DNA of 64,000 nucleotides from Cherax quadricarinatus (Eukaryota; Arthropoda; Malacostraca; Decapoda; Parastacidae). Position 1 is the first letter of the stretch. Every line of letters begins with the position of its first letter. Where the stretch lies: contig NC_091292.1 of assembly GCF_038502225.1 (NCBI RefSeq), positions 47,891,928 through 47,955,927 of the forward strand, given 5' to 3'. The notes beneath the pieces were generated by a model, which was not told the origin of the DNA, searched no databases, and saw only the letters and a program-made list of their open reading frames with translations. The translations under genes were made by a program, and so were the position numbers. Of the stretch, positions 26,122-37,419 are shown piece after piece.

Positions 26122-27080
26122 TTGTGCCTACTACATACACAGAACACTAATGTAAACCCTCCTCTCAAACTCCTCCTTGATAACTATAACAGAATACGCA
26201 ACCATAATACGAGACACAGATCACTCTTCGATATTCCCAGTGTTCATCTCTCTTTATTCAAAAATGCTATGCACGTAAAAGGCCCGAAGATCTCTAATTC
26301 ATTGCCAGAACAAACTAAAGGACCTCTGTCTGCAAATCAGTTGAAGGCCCAAATAAAAAATCACCTCATCACTCAAAATTAACCAGACAAACCATACCTC
26401 ACCACTACATGTTTCTCAAAATCTACTTATATTGTGCTGATGAATACTCATTTACTTACTACTTTGAAATTATGATGTCTGTTCTTTTCACTGTTTTAAA
26501 TAGTAGTAGATTGTAATACAGAACATCATAATGTAAATTGTTCCACTCTAATACCAAATTTCATTGTTTTAAATAGTACTAAACTGTAAATACATCACAC
26601 TGTAAATTGTTTTAAATTGTTGCATTGTAATACTGAAATCCTTGTTAACTAATCCAATAGCGTAAAAAGTCTCTACTACTATTATTATAATCAAGGGGGA
26701 AGCGCTAAACCCAGAGGATTATACAGTGCCTGGGGGGGGGATGTGGAAGGCATTCAGGCTTAATTCGGGGAATTGGAGCACAGATCCAATTCCCTAAATC
26801 AAGAGCCCCTCACCAACATCAAGGAACCTTCCTTGAGGGGAAGTCTTTACTAGTCTCATCAAAACCATGTAGCATCACCTGATGTAGTATTAAATTCTCC
26901 TGTACTCACTAACTCATCTAATGACCATATTGCTTTACTGTTGTTAAGTTAATCTTTAAGTCTGCCCGAAATGCTCAGCATACAGAGGAGCTTTTGGCAT
27001 GTACACCCAACTATTATATACCTCTGTACAACAACGTAATTTGTCAAAATAAAAACTCTAAATCTAAATCTAATAATGAC
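26122..27080 (+). mobile_element. 3' end of another LINE, 5'-truncated
   Basis: 26180-26380 encodes a typical LINE C-terminus: NRIRNHNTRHR, then HVKGPKISNSLPEQTKG and a short basic end with a stop at 26380. A 3' UTR follows and ends in a short tandem tail (aaatctaaatctaat near 27059-27075). A SINE-like insert interrupts the UTR at 26679-26840. Clade not determined. Confidence 0.65.
26679..26840 (+). mobile_element. Short SINE-like insert with target-site duplication
   Basis: A 162-bp block (attattataatcaaggggg ... ccttgagggg) inside the LINE 3' UTR. It is flanked by aagtctctacta (26667-26678) and aagtctttacta (26841-26852), which match at 11 of 12 positions. No coding capacity. Similar 'gaagcgctaaaccc' repeats are familiar from decapod DNA, but this is from memory. 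Confidence 0.5.
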
Positions 27081-27084
27081 TCTC

Positions 27085-27511
27085 TATGCAGAGACGTCTC
27101 ATCTGGATACGACAGTTTAGATGTCCCTCCAAACTGCCAATAACCCAACCTCCTCTTTTAAATTTCAGACATTGTATTCCCCACTTCTAAGACTCACATC
27201 CGGCTAACTTGTTTCCCTGAATCCCTTCATAAAATATTACCCTGATTACATGCGGGTAGCTCGTTAGATCTCAAAAACTATTCGTCTACATTCACTCCTC
27301 TCTGACGTGCTCACGAATGTTTGCTGGAAGTCCAAGTCACTAGCCCACAAAATCTTTTTTACCCCCTCCCTCCAACCTTTCCTAAGACTGCCCTTATCCC
27401 TCCTTCCTTCCACTACAGGTTTATATGCTTTCCAAGTCATTCTACTTTGTTCCACCCTCTCTAAATGACCAAACCAACTTAACAACCCCTCTTCATCCCT
27501 CTGTGTAATAC
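27085..27511 (-). mobile_element. RTE-like LINE 3' fragment
   Basis: Encodes the RTE C-terminus (ITQRDEEGLLSWFGHLERV, RMTWKAYKPV, then EGRR..GSLRKGWREG) plus part of the 3' UTR, colinear with copy C at 22230-22640. It ends abruptly at the 3' terminus of the beta LINE at 27513. Confidence 0.85.
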
Positions 27512-27694
27512 TTAAGAACATAAGAAAGAAGGAACACTGCAACAGGCCTACTGACCCATGCGGAGCAGGTCCATGTGTCCCCCCAGATTAGCCCCCCCCC
27601 CCGGATTAGCCCAATGACCCACCCAGTCTGGTCACCTCCACTCAAGGAAGGAGCACGGCACCAGACCCAGCAGCACAAGCTAGTCAGGTCCAAC

Positions 27695-30346
27695 TCACAC
27701 CCACCCACACCCACTCATGTATTTATCTAACCTATTTTTAAAACTACACAACGTTTTAGCCTCAATAACTGTACTCGGGAGTTTGTTCCACTCATCCACA
27801 ACTCTATTACCAAACCAGTGCTTTCCTATATCCTTCCTGAATCTGAATTTTTCCAACTTGAAACCATTGCTGCGAGTCCTGTCTTGGCTGGAAATTTTCA
27901 GCACGCTATTTACATCCCCTTTATTTATTCCTGTTTTCCATTTATACACCTCGATCATATCCCCCCTAATTCTACGCCTTTCGAGAGAGTGCAGATTCAG
28001 GGCCCTCAGTCTATCCTCATAGGGAAGATTTCTGATACATGGGATCATCTTTGTCATCCTCCTCTGTACGTTTTCCAGAGCATTTATATCCATTCTGTAA
28101 TACGGTGACCAGAACTGAGCAGCATAGTCTAAATGAGGCCTAACCAAGGATATATAGAGTTGAAGAACAACCTGAGGACTTCTATTATTTATACTTCTAG
28201 ATATGAAGCCAAGAATTCTGTTAGCTTTATTGCGAACACTAATGCACTGTTGTCTTGGTTTTAGATTACTGCTAACCAGAACTCCTAAATCCTTTTCGCA
28301 ATCAGTAGTATTAAGATCTACATTATTTAGTTTATATGTGGCATGGTTATTTTCCTGTCCAACATTTAGAACTTTGCATTTGTCAATATTAAACTGCATC
28401 TGCCACTTCTCCGACCATTGCATCAGTCTATTCAAATCATCCTGGAGTGCTCTAGTGTCCTCATTAGAATGAATTGGACGGCCTATTTTGGTGTCATCAG
28501 CAAATTTGCTTATGTCGCTATTTATTCCCTCATCTATGTCGTTTATGTAAATTGTGAACAACAACGGGCCCAACACTGACCCCTGAGGAACACCGCTTGT
28601 GACGTGCCCCCATTCTGATTTCTCCCCATTTATGCAAACTCTCTGCTGCCTATTTGTCAGCCATGCCTCTACCCAGGAAAAAATTTCTCCTCCTATTCCG
28701 TGTGCCTTAAGTTTCCTCAATAGCCTCTGATGTGGAACTCTATCGAAAGCCTTACTGAAGTCCATATACACAATATCATATTCATTACCATGATCTACCT
28801 CCTCAAACACCTTAGTGAAAAAAGTTAGTAAATTCGTAAGACAGGAACGCCCCTTTGTAAAACCGTGTTGAGATTCATTAATCAATCTGTGCCTATCAAG
28901 ATGGCTACGAATTGCTTCGGCAATTATTGATTCCATAAATTTTCCCACTATGGAGGTAAGGCTTATTGGTCTATAGTTCGAAGCCAAGGACCTGTCACCT
29001 GCCTTGTAAATAGGTATTACATTTGCCATTTTCCACTTATCAGGCACTATGCCAGTTTGTAGTGATATGTTAAAAAGATTAGCCAAAGGTATGCTAAGTT
29101 CCTCTTTACATTCCTTTAACACCCTTGCAAACAGTTCATCAGGGCCTGGGGATTTGTTAGGTTTTAGTTTCTCTATTTGTCTGAGGACCATGTCACTAGT
29201 TACCGCAATCGTACATAGTTTATTATCATCCTGTTCTACATAATCTATTATTTCAGGAATATCGCTAGTATTTTCCTGGGTGAAAACTGAGAGGAAGTAG
29301 GTATTGAGAATTTCACACATATCCTTATCACTGTCAGTGATCTGACCAGAGTTACTCTTAAGTGGGCCAATCTTGTCCCTAATCTTACTTCTGTATACCT
29401 GAAAGAACCCTTTTGGGTTAGTCTTTGAATCCCTTGCGACCTTAGCCTCATAATCCCTTTTTGCTTTTCTTATTCCTTTCTTTATTTCTCTCTTTAATTG
29501 AATATATTGATTTCTTAACTGCCCATCCCCTCTTTTGATACGCCTATATATGCCTCTCTTTTGACCAATGAGATGTTTTAATCTATTGTTCATCCATTTG
29601 GGATCATTTTTGTTAGATCTAATTTCCCTACTCGGAACAAAAGTTGTCTGGGCAGCTAGAACTATGCTCTGAAAAACGTCATATTGGCAACCAAGATCAC
29701 CTACCTGACCCATAGTCAGGACATCCCAATTTAGCCCACCCAGGTAATTTTTCAGTCCCATGAAGTCGGCCAAGCGAAAATCTGGGACAGAGATTTGATT
29801 GCAGTTATCTGGGTAATTCCATGATATATTGAAACTAAGTGATTTGTGATCACTTTCCCCAAGCTCATCATTAACCTCAAGATTATTAATTAGTGAATCT
29901 TTGTTGGCAAGAACCAAGTCAAGCAGATTGTTTCCTCTAGTTGGTTCTGTCACAACCTGTTCTAAAAAGCAATCCTGAACCGTATCAAGAAAGTCACTAG
30001 ACTCAAGATTTCCTGTCATATTGTTCCAATCAATTTGTCTAAAGTTAAAATCTCCCATTATCACAACATTTTCATATCTAGATGCCTTATGAATTTCGTC
30101 CCATAACAGCTTACTGCACTCCCTATCAAGGTTTGGGGGCCTATAAATCACACCCAAAATTAATTTGTCACGTCCCTCGAGAAACTGTAGCCAAACAGAT
30201 TCTGTGTTCGATGTTTCTAATCTTATATCATGTCTAAGACAACAATTTAAATTTTCTCTGACATACATCGCCACTCCACCACCCTTCCTGTTGACCCTAT
30301 CAGTGTGGAATAGTTTATAACCCTGTATGTTGCATTCAGAAGGCAT
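27695..30346 (-). CDS. LINE family beta ORF2: endonuclease (N-truncated) and reverse transcriptase
   Basis: 883 residues. The endonuclease part has GGGVAMYVREN, GVIYRPPN, VIMGDFNFRQIDW, NNLLDLVLA and GESDHKSL. The RT has [72 protein letters not shown] and the catalytic SKFADD. A thumb region (RPHLDYAAQFWSPYY) follows. The endonuclease N-terminus (the YYANSRS...LTETW part seen at 62503-62640) is not in frame upstream, so the 5' part of the gene is broken. The RT core itself is uninterrupted. Confidence 0.87.
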   Translation of the reverse strand: MPSECNIQGYKLFHTDRVNRKGGGVAMYVRENLNCCLRHDIRLETSNTESVWLQFLEGRDKLILGVIYRPPNLDRECSKLLWDEIHKASRYENVVIMGDFNFRQIDWNNMTGNLESSDFLDTVQDCFLEQVVTEPTRGNNLLDLVLANKDSLINNLEVNDELGESDHKSLSFNISWNYPDNCNQISVPDFRLADFMGLKNYLGGLNWDVLTMGQVGDLGCQYDVFQSIVLAAQTTFVPSREIRSNKNDPKWMNNRLKHLIGQKRGIYRRIKRGDGQLRNQYIQLKREIKKGIRKAKRDYEAKVARDSKTNPKGFFQVYRSKIRDKIGPLKSNSGQITDSDKDMCEILNTYFLSVFTQENTSDIPEIIDYVEQDDNKLCTIAVTSDMVLRQIEKLKPNKSPGPDELFARVLKECKEELSIPLANLFNISLQTGIVPDKWKMANVIPIYKAGDRSLASNYRPISLTSIVGKFMESIIAEAIRSHLDRHRLINESQHGFTKGRSCLTNLLTFFTKVFEEVDHGNEYDIVYMDFSKAFDRVPHQRLLRKLKAHGIGGEIFSWVEAWLTNRQQRVCINGEKSEWGHVTSGVPQGSVLGPLLFTIYINDIDEGINSDISKFADDTKIGRPIHSNEDTRALQDDLNRLMQWSEKWQMQFNIDKCKVLNVGQENNHATYKLNNVDLNTTDCEKDLGVLVSSNLKPRQQCISVRNKANRILGFISRSINNRSPQVVLQLYISLVRPHLDYAAQFWSPYYRMDINALENVQRRMTKMIPCIRNLPYEDRLRALNLHSLERRRIRGDMIEVYKWKTGINKGDVNSVLKISSQDRTRSNGFKLEKFRFRKDIGKHWFGNRVVDEWNKLPSTVIEAKTLCSFKNRLDKYMSGCGWV

Positions 30347-30891
30347 TTCTCTATCTTTCAGGTTGAACCAGATCCCATATGATTAATGGTTGTCTGTAAG
30401 TCTAGGGATAAGCCCCGCCTTCTGTTTTATGATGCCAAATAGTCAGTTATTATATTAGAAAGAATAATGCAAGAAATAATTCAAGAAAAAGCGATAAAAA
30501 ACAAGGAAAAATTTCCAAAATATATATGGGCTGTGAGCAGACTCGCTACCAATATCACCGTCACCATACCAGATATAAATGACTATAATTTCTTGTAGAA
30601 TCGTCGTAGAACATTCATTCTGGTACCATTGTGTTGCCAAAGAGTTAAGCTATTTTTCGGTATATATAACTCAACTTTCATAATTTTTCGATTTTTGGTT
30701 GAGCGCGCGCGGAAATGCCCTCTACTATCTCTCTTTGTTTGTTGATCAATTGATTTGCCATTACCAGCAACTTTATTTTGAATATTGTCTTTTAAACATA
30801 TCCCTGAGGTATCCTGGTAATAACTGCTGTTTTTAAACCCTAATGCTGCAGCCTGATTGTTTCCCACAAACACCCATACCTCTATAATCTA

Positions 30892-31734
30892 TCAGTTTAA
30901 ATTCCTAGACAAGTCATCAATTACCCTCTCAGTTGAATTGGCTAATGCAACCACTCCATCCCCAGAGAGATGAACCCCATCCCTTGCATACATATCACGT
31001 TTGCCAAAGAATAGGTCCCAGTTATCAATGAATGAGATTGCAAGTTCCTTGCAGTACCTATCTAGCCAGCAATTTATGACAATTGCCCTAGATATCCATT
31101 CATTGCCCACTACCTTTCTAGGCAAGATGCTACATATGATTGGGATCCCTCCCTTAGACCTAACTACTTCTATGGCTGACCTGTACTTATCCAGCAGCTC
31201 CTCTCTCCTGCCCTTCCCAATGTCGTAACGCCCAGCACTAAGACAGATAATGGGTTTGTTCCCATTACCTGCCATAATATTATCCAACCTGCTATGTCAC
31301 CAGCTCCAGGAAGACACACTCTCTGTCTGACCTTTCTGTCTCTGTTACAAAATGCACGGTCCATATATCTTACGTGAGAATCGCCTGCTATTAAAATATT
31401 CTCACCTTGATTAGCAGGGGAATCAGTGGTGCTTCCAACCTCACTAACCACTGAAGTACACTCGTCTTGGAGAACAGAGAATCGATTTCCTACCTTCACA
31501 TCTTCTCTATTAACTCTCCTCATCTTCCTTCTTCCTGAACTGTGAACCACTTGCCACTGAAAGCGGCTGCCACTATCACTGATTATGACCATTGCTTCCT
31601 TACCAGCTAAATCCTTCTCACACTCACTCCCAAACTCATCTATGCGAAGGTTCAGCCTCCTATTTTCCTCCTGAAGAAGTAGAATCTCCTTCTTCAACTC
31701 TTGAACCTGAAATTCTAAAACACTACAAGCCATA
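30892..31734 (-). pseudogene. LINE family beta ORF1 with SGNH/GDSL esterase domain, frameshifted
   Basis: Two overlapping frames, 31734 to about 31285 and 31287-30892, together cover an ORF1 like the intact one at 62808-63644. A coiled coil (LQEENRRLNLRIDEF) is followed by block I AGDSHVRYMDRAFC with the nucleophile Ser. After the frameshift near 31280 come block III (SAGRYD) and block V (ARDGVHL). Block III has lost the oxyanion Asn (GRYD where the other copy has GGND), while the catalytic Asp-His pair is kept. An esterase-bearing ORF1 is a known feature of CR1/L2-clade LINEs. Dead by frameshift. Confidence 0.78.
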
Positions 31735-31992
31735 AAGCTATTTACAGCATTTAGTAACTTACTACCTATTCTATACACTTGCAACATCTGCCACCCTATC
31801 ATTTGCCTCTTTTAAATCCATAAATGCAATGAAGACATGCCTACCTTTATCTAAATACTGCTCACACATTTGCTTCAGTGCAAACACTTAATCTACACAT
31901 CCCCTACCCATTCTAAAGCCTCCTTCTTCATCTGCAATCCAACTCTCTGTCTTACCTCTAACTCTTTCAATAATAAATCTACCATACACTTT
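31735..31992 (-). mobile_element. RTE-like RT fragment
   Basis: Encodes KVYGRFIIERV, then IADEEGGFRMGRGCVD, FIAFMDL and WQMLQVYRIGSKLLNAVNSF in RTE order, with a stop and small losses. It abuts the 5' end of beta copy E. Confidence 0.8.
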
Positions 31993-32084
31993 GCGGCGTT
32001 TCACTAATACGGACATTTCAAATTATGATAAAAAATCGTTATACAGCTCCCATCCCCCACCTGACTCGCTTATACAAATACAAA

Positions 32085-32450
32085 TACAAAATTTATTTCT
32101 TTGCAAAGCTTACAGTGTGTGTGATTACATTTCATAATTTGATTGGTACTAAGAAAGCCACTATCATGCTGGGGCATTTCGGGCAGACTTAACCTAATAA
32201 TTAAGAATAAGAATAAAAGCTAACTTTTAAGATTAATAAGGCAAGATCAGTTCAGAATTTTTGCATAAATGATCATTAGATGAGTTTACAGTGAATGCTA
32301 AGTTACTGAATATTCTGCTTGGCAGACATACTTATCTAAGGTCTGGCTGTGTAGAATAATTACATAACAAGCATTAAAGTAATTGATAATGTATCGGTAT
32401 AAGTAATGCGTAAAAGAGATAATGGTCATCTCCTCTCCTCTTTAATAATT
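32085..32450 (-). mobile_element. LINE 3'-end fragment (probable)
   Basis: Begins with an aatacaaatacaaa tandem tail typical of LINE termini read on the minus strand. It carries a 'gcatttcgggcagactta' motif, whose reverse complement is also in the 3' UTR at 26950-26975. Non-coding; the right boundary is uncertain. Confidence 0.45.
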
Positions 32451-32566
32451 GAACGTTTGTACATTATCTGGTTATTTATAATTCTCTTTTTATTTTTATG
32501 TGTTAATCAAAGTTCCAAGTATATACTTGTCATTTAACATTTTAATACTATTACTAATTGTTTCAG

Positions 32567-32627
32567 AACTCAGGCTTGTACGTCTTCACTGACCTCACCG
32601 TCGAGACCAGACCTTGTGAAGAAAGAG
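32567..32627 (+). CDS. Alpha-2-macroglobulin/TEP-like protein, internal exon 2 (partial gene)
   Basis: A 61-bp exon: acceptor tgtttcag ends at 32566, donor gtatta starts at 32628. It reads NSGLYVFTDLTVETRPCEER plus one base, in phase with the exon ending 11554. In alpha-2-macroglobulins the segment with this GL.xFT...C pattern sits immediately before the protease bait region, so the next (unseen) exon would encode the bait. No downstream exon, such as one with the 'PETW' motif after the bait, was recognised in the rest of the window; it is either further away or too diverged. Confidence 0.6.
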
Positions 32628-33105
32628 GTATTATAAACTATTTGTATTTTACTCACCAATATTTTTTGTGTACATCCGTCCATACTCATCAGTTTAATTA
32701 TCCTGAAATTTTTGCATTACATTTGTAATTTCTTCTGATGTAATTGGTCACATTCTCCAGTTTCGGGATAACAATTCACACACATTTCTTTGTTTGCTTC
32801 TGCGGACGACAAACAAAAATAGCACTGCAAGGATAGCTGATTCACATTACTGTAAAATCCAATTAAATTGCATCAAAATACTCATTGCTGTGCAAAATGG
32901 GAGTGTTTATCATCACATGGTTATTATTTTTTTGTCACGAATCTTACAAATTATTAAAAACAGAGCAGCCTCTAAATACAGCACTACCACATATTCACTC
33001 TAAAAAATTCTAGCGTTATAGGTGTTCGCTTCCATTCATTTCATTATATGAAGACCTGGTAATGTATAAGGTTCCTTGTTTATTATTTATTATTGTTTAT
33101 TGTTC
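32628..33105. other. Intronic DNA, no feature recognised
   Basis: AT-rich sequence after the second host exon. No domain, tandem repeat or element end was recognised. Confidence 0.5.
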
Positions 33106-33109
33106 CTTG

Positions 33110-35395
33110 AAAGGATTAGAAGGAGAGGAGGATTGCAGATGAATAAGGAGGCTTTAGGACGGATACTGGATGTGTAAGCGAAATGTTTACGTTGAAGGAT
33201 GTAAATAAACAGTATTTTGATAAGGGAAAGGAAGTTTTCGTTGCCTTTATTAGATTTGGAATAGGCATATGATAGAGTAACTAGGGGAGCAATATGGAAT
33301 AGATCGTAAGTTACTGAAAGCAGTTAAGAGTTTTAATGAAGGTCGTGAAGCTCACGTAAGGGTACATAGAAGAGTGAAATTTTCCAGTAAAAGTTGGAAT
33401 ACACAGTGATGCGTGATGTCACCATTGTTGTTTAATATATTTATACTTGGTGTTGTAAGAGAAGTGAACGCTGGAGTGTTAGGTAGAGGTGTGGGATTGC
33501 CTCAGTTGCTTTTTTCTACGGCACTGCTTTAACGAAATTCTGAAGATGCAATGGTTGGTAGACGAATTTGGGAGGGTATGTAAAAGAGGAAAATTGAGAG
33601 TAAACATAGGAAAGAGCAATATGATAAGAGTAACAAAAAATTTAGGTAATGAAGAATTGGATATCAGATTGGAAAGAGGAAGTATAGACGAAGTGAATTG
33701 TTCAGATATTTTTGGGAGTGAACTTGTCGGTAGATGAGTCTATGAAAGATGAGGTCAGTAACAGAACTGACATGTCGGTAGATGAGTCTATGAAAGATGA
33801 GGTCAATAATAGAACTGACATGTCGGTAGATGAGTCTATGAAAGAAGAGGTCAATAATAGAACTGACATGTCGGTAGATGAGTCTATGAAAGATGAGGTC
33901 AGTAATAGAACTGACATGTCAGTAGATGGGTCTATGAAAGATGAAGTCAATAATAGAACTGACATGTCGGTAGATGGGTATATGAAAGATGAGGTCAGTA
34001 ATAGAACTGACATGTCGGTAGATGGGTATATGAAAGATGAGGTCAGTAATAGAACTGACATGTCGGTAGATGAGTCTATGAAAGATGAGGTCAATAATGG
34101 AACTGACATGTCGGTAGATGAGTCTATGAAAGATGAGGTCAATAATAGAACTGACATGTCGGTAGATGAGTCTATGAAAGATGAGGCCAATAATAGAACT
34201 GACATGTCGGTAGATGAGTCTATGAAAGATGAGGTCAATAATAGAACTGACATGTCGGTAGATGAGTCTATGAAAGATGAGGTCAATAACAGAACTGACA
34301 TGTCGGTAGATGAGTCTATGAAAGATGAGGTCAATAATAGAACTGACATGTCGGTAGATGAGTCTATGAAAGATGAGGTCAGTAACAGAACTGACATGTC
34401 GGTAGATGAGTCTATGAAAATGAGGTCAATAATAGAACTGACATGTCGGTAGATGAGTCTATGAAAGATGAGGTCAATAATAGAACTGACATGTCGGTAG
34501 ATGAGTCTATGAAAGATGAGGTCAATAATAGAACTGACATGTCGGTAGATGAGTCTATGAAAGATGAGGTCAATAATAGAACTGACATGTCGGTAGATGA
34601 GTCTGTGAAAGATGAGGTCAGTAACAGAACTGACATGTCGGTAGATGAGTCTATGAAAGATGAGGTCAATAATAGAACTGACATGTCGGTAGATGAGTCT
34701 ATGAAAGATGAGGCCAATAATAGAACTGACATGTCGGTAGATGAGTCTATGAAAGATGAGGTCAATAATAGAACTGACAAGTCGGTAGATGAGTCTATGA
34801 AAGATGAGGCCAATAATAGAACTGACATGTCGGTAGATGAGTCTATGAAAGATGAGGCCAATAATAGAACTAACGTGTCGGAGACATGGAACTTTATCCA
34901 CATAGAGGAAAGAAAAGAATGCATGAAAGTATAGGGGTGTCAATGCTCTTATATTGGTTTGATGCCTGGGATGTGAATGCTGAAGCAAGGAGAAGGCTGG
35001 AGGCAATGATGTGTCTGAGGGCAATGTTTAATGCGAATATTATACAGGGAATTCATAGCATGGAGAATTCAAGGTGCAATGGTACGAAAGGGGTTGAAGA
35101 GAGGGATATTGAGATGGTGTTTTACATATATAGAGGATGGACCCAATATAATGGCTTGGAGGGAGTATAAATCTGTGATGGAAAGAAAGTAGTGTAGGGG
35201 TCCCCCCTAGAAAATGTTGAAGTGTGGGTAAAGAAGGTTTTGTGGGTGGGGGCTTAGACATGTATGTTAGATTGAAGTGAGTGGAGCCAAGTTGTTTTTA
35301 TGATTTAATGTGCTGTTGAAGTATGAGAAGGTTATATTTATAATGAGATTCTGGGAAACCGGTTCACTGGCCTTGAGTGTGGACGTGTGGATATT
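33110..35395 (+). mobile_element. Degenerate RTE-like LINE carrying an expanded minisatellite
   Basis: Starts in the RT (ADE.GGF region) and shows YDRV, SPLLFNIFI and LVDEFGRVCKRGKLRVN in successive broken frames. It then runs into a 24-unit 48-bp repeat (33722-34873). After the repeat, RTE sequence resumes (RMHES..., NAEARRRLEAM, CLRAM) and continues to 3' UTR landmarks (gggaaaccggtt near 35352). Non-functional. Confidence 0.85.
33722..34873 (+). repeat. 48-bp minisatellite, 24 units, inside an RTE copy
   Basis: 24 units encoding the 16-residue repeat MSVDESMKDEVNNRTD with few variants (S/N, E/G, V/A). Intact RTE proteins in this window have a single corresponding segment (SADGSMKDEVNHRIDEG in the ORF at 52131), so the array arose by tandem amplification within the LINE. 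A one-base deletion in unit 15 (near 34419) shifts the frame. Because 48 is divisible by 3 and the unit lacks stops, long frames appear on both strands; none is a gene. Confidence 0.97.
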
Positions 35396-36970
35396 TTATT
35401 TTCAGTTTTGTACCATAGTATCGGCGCTCCTTAGGGAGAATAATTTTTTTTTTGTCTTCATTTTTCGTCTGATTTTGCTTTATTTTTCTATGAACAAGTG
35501 TCCATGTCGTATGATTATATAAAAGTTTCAATAAGATCGGCACTACCATCAGTTTGTATGGAACTCCCTACTGATAAAACAAAGCTAAGCCGATTTTATT
35601 ATGAAAATGAATAATGTATTATATGGAAAATTTTATAGGGGCTTACTTTTATGTACCTCAACATTATCTGCTTACAAGTAATCTCATTGGGAGACAAAAG
35701 CCATATGGTTTACCGTAGTCACCCCGTGTAGACATGTGAGAAAACTTAACCACCCCTGGTCAGGGCAGGTGGTCCCTTCGACCTCATAATCTTATCCATA
35801 TCTATCCGAGACCAGTATAAATTGGATAGCACCCACAAGTACAGCGCTACTAATTAATTGTGTACTGTACAGATTATATTAGTTTAACTGAATGAAGGGG
35901 GGGGGTAGGTTACACATGGATTTATCCATCAAAGAAAAACACTTGTATATAATCCGACCACTTACCAGATATTCTCTGGTCACTTGATGTATCTGGATCA
36001 CCCATAACCTATCCAATTACAACATACCTAACTGGCCAGTCTCAGTCTGCTATAACTAGAAGGGTTACTTAACTGTGGGTGATTGATGCTCCTTATTTCC
36101 TCCATTCACCATCTCATTTCGATGTCCTGCTACACCGACACGGTTCTTATTCCAGCAGGACGAGGTATTCGTTGGTTTGTCTCGGTTTACAAGTCGTGAC
36201 TCCATAAAAACTTCACTATCCTCGGGACAGGAACCACCAGGCCTAACGTGTTCACTCAAAGCAAGGCGACTTATTTCACTTCACGCATTCTCTTAACTTA
36301 GTGTTATTATCACTGATTACATTACAATTCACAAGACGATTTAATATATCATAATTATTATGCACATTAGAGGTCACTCCTTTAAGATCTGAGACCGATG
36401 AGTGATGATTAAATCATGGGTATTTTCCCCTGGACACACTCCATTGCGTCACACCAGTCACCACCGGTCCTACCATTATTCACAAATTTTACCACTTTAT
36501 TACGGTGGTCCCGTAAATCCCGTTCCCTCACTCTTCACCAGGAACAGTTACAACACTTCCTATTATGAAGTGAGGCCTATATTAATCCTTAGACCGCCGG
36601 GAATGCCAATTTCCTGGTCCCATGCTTTCCCAGCCTCTTAACTCCATTCAAACACTCACGCTCCTCCCGTCTTGACCTCTCCCCTCCATCAGCGCAGGCG
36701 CAGAGCTTCCCTGTTGGTTCTAGTCCATTTTCAAATACATTTCCTGACCCACATCAGCACATTAAACACCTATTAGGCACTATAGCTTCGGAAATTAAAT
36801 AATTTCCACATATTATACCTTATTTTCATCTCTTAAAATGGTGAATCCAAAATAAAAAAGTCGGTAAGTTTTTGAATTTTAGAAAAACATCTGCCATTTC
36901 CCCTCCCACAAATGAAAAAAAAAGTGCCATTGTGCAAATATTTTCACCTGGGTAACCTAAGAAAGGCAGT
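35396..36970. other. No gene recognised
   Basis: 1.6 kb of mixed-composition DNA with a G8 run near 35897. The 36050-36780 part is GC-richer and LTR-like in feel, but no terminal repeats, primer-binding site or coding domain were found. Confidence 0.45.
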
Positions 36971-36974
36971 GCAT

Positions 36975-37168
36975 CATTGAGGGACTGTCTTATTTACATT
37001 ATGGTTCAGTCAACTAACACCCATGTTCCTACTTGTTTGTTAGGTGAACAGGACAACAAATGTAAGGAAACACGTCAAATGTTTTCACCCTTGCTGGAGA
37101 TCGAACCTTTGGCATTCAGCATGTGAAACGAGAACATTGCCTACCAAGCCACTGGCCAACCTCAGGCC
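36975..37168 (-). mobile_element. tRNA-derived SINE
   Basis: Read on the minus strand from 37168, the head is tRNA-like. A box-A-like TGGCTTGGTAGG is followed about 35 nt later by a box-B-like GGTTCGATCTC. A SINE body with 'gtgtttccttacatttgttg' and 'tgttcacctaacaa' then follows. The RNA polymerase III promoter layout is clear; the head is too diverged for a working tRNA. The 3' boundary is approximate. Confidence 0.7.
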
Positions 37169-37419
37169 ATGGACCTCAATAACTTAATTAATTCTGAGTT
37201 ATCGAGGAAAACGTGCCAAGTATATTACTTGGGAGCAATTTTCTTTTTATGGGCTTATGGGGGCAGAAATCTCGCTATTATGAGTCTTGAGTTACGACAA
37301 GAATCTTCTTTTACGGTAACCCCTTTGATACACCCGTTTTCTCTAGTGTTAGTAGACCAGGGAGTGTATAACATTATAAAATTGAGCGTACACTGCCATA
37401 CAAGGTTTTGTATGATTGT
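37169..37419. other. No feature recognised
   Basis: About 250 bp with no recognisable element between the SINE and a LINE fragment. Confidence 0.4.

Larger units (their letters stand above)
27513..31734 (-). mobile_element. CR1/L2-like LINE with SGNH-type ORF1, family beta (copy E)
   Basis: Sense order: decayed ORF1 (31734 to about 30892), a gap region with a short frame (30583-30873), ORF2 (to 27695), and a 3' UTR ending TTCTTATGTTCTTA at 27513, the kind of short-repeat terminus seen in CR1/L2 LINEs. RTE fragments lie on both sides (27085-27511 and 31735-31992), both minus strand. Copy E may therefore have inserted into one RTE copy with loss of about 220 codons between. Confidence 0.82.

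Noticed and set aside
33702..35024. 440-codon minus-strand frame (and a 246-codon plus-strand frame) as a repeat-protein gene
   Set aside because: Both come from the 48-bp minisatellite, whose length is divisible by 3 and which lacks stops. It is flanked by dead RTE code.
36050..36780. Solo LTR
   Set aside because: Promoter-like, GC-richer composition, but no terminal TG...CA repeats, target duplication or second copy was found.
37080..37168. Functional tRNA gene
   Set aside because: Box A and B are recognisable, but no cloverleaf closes and a SINE body follows.
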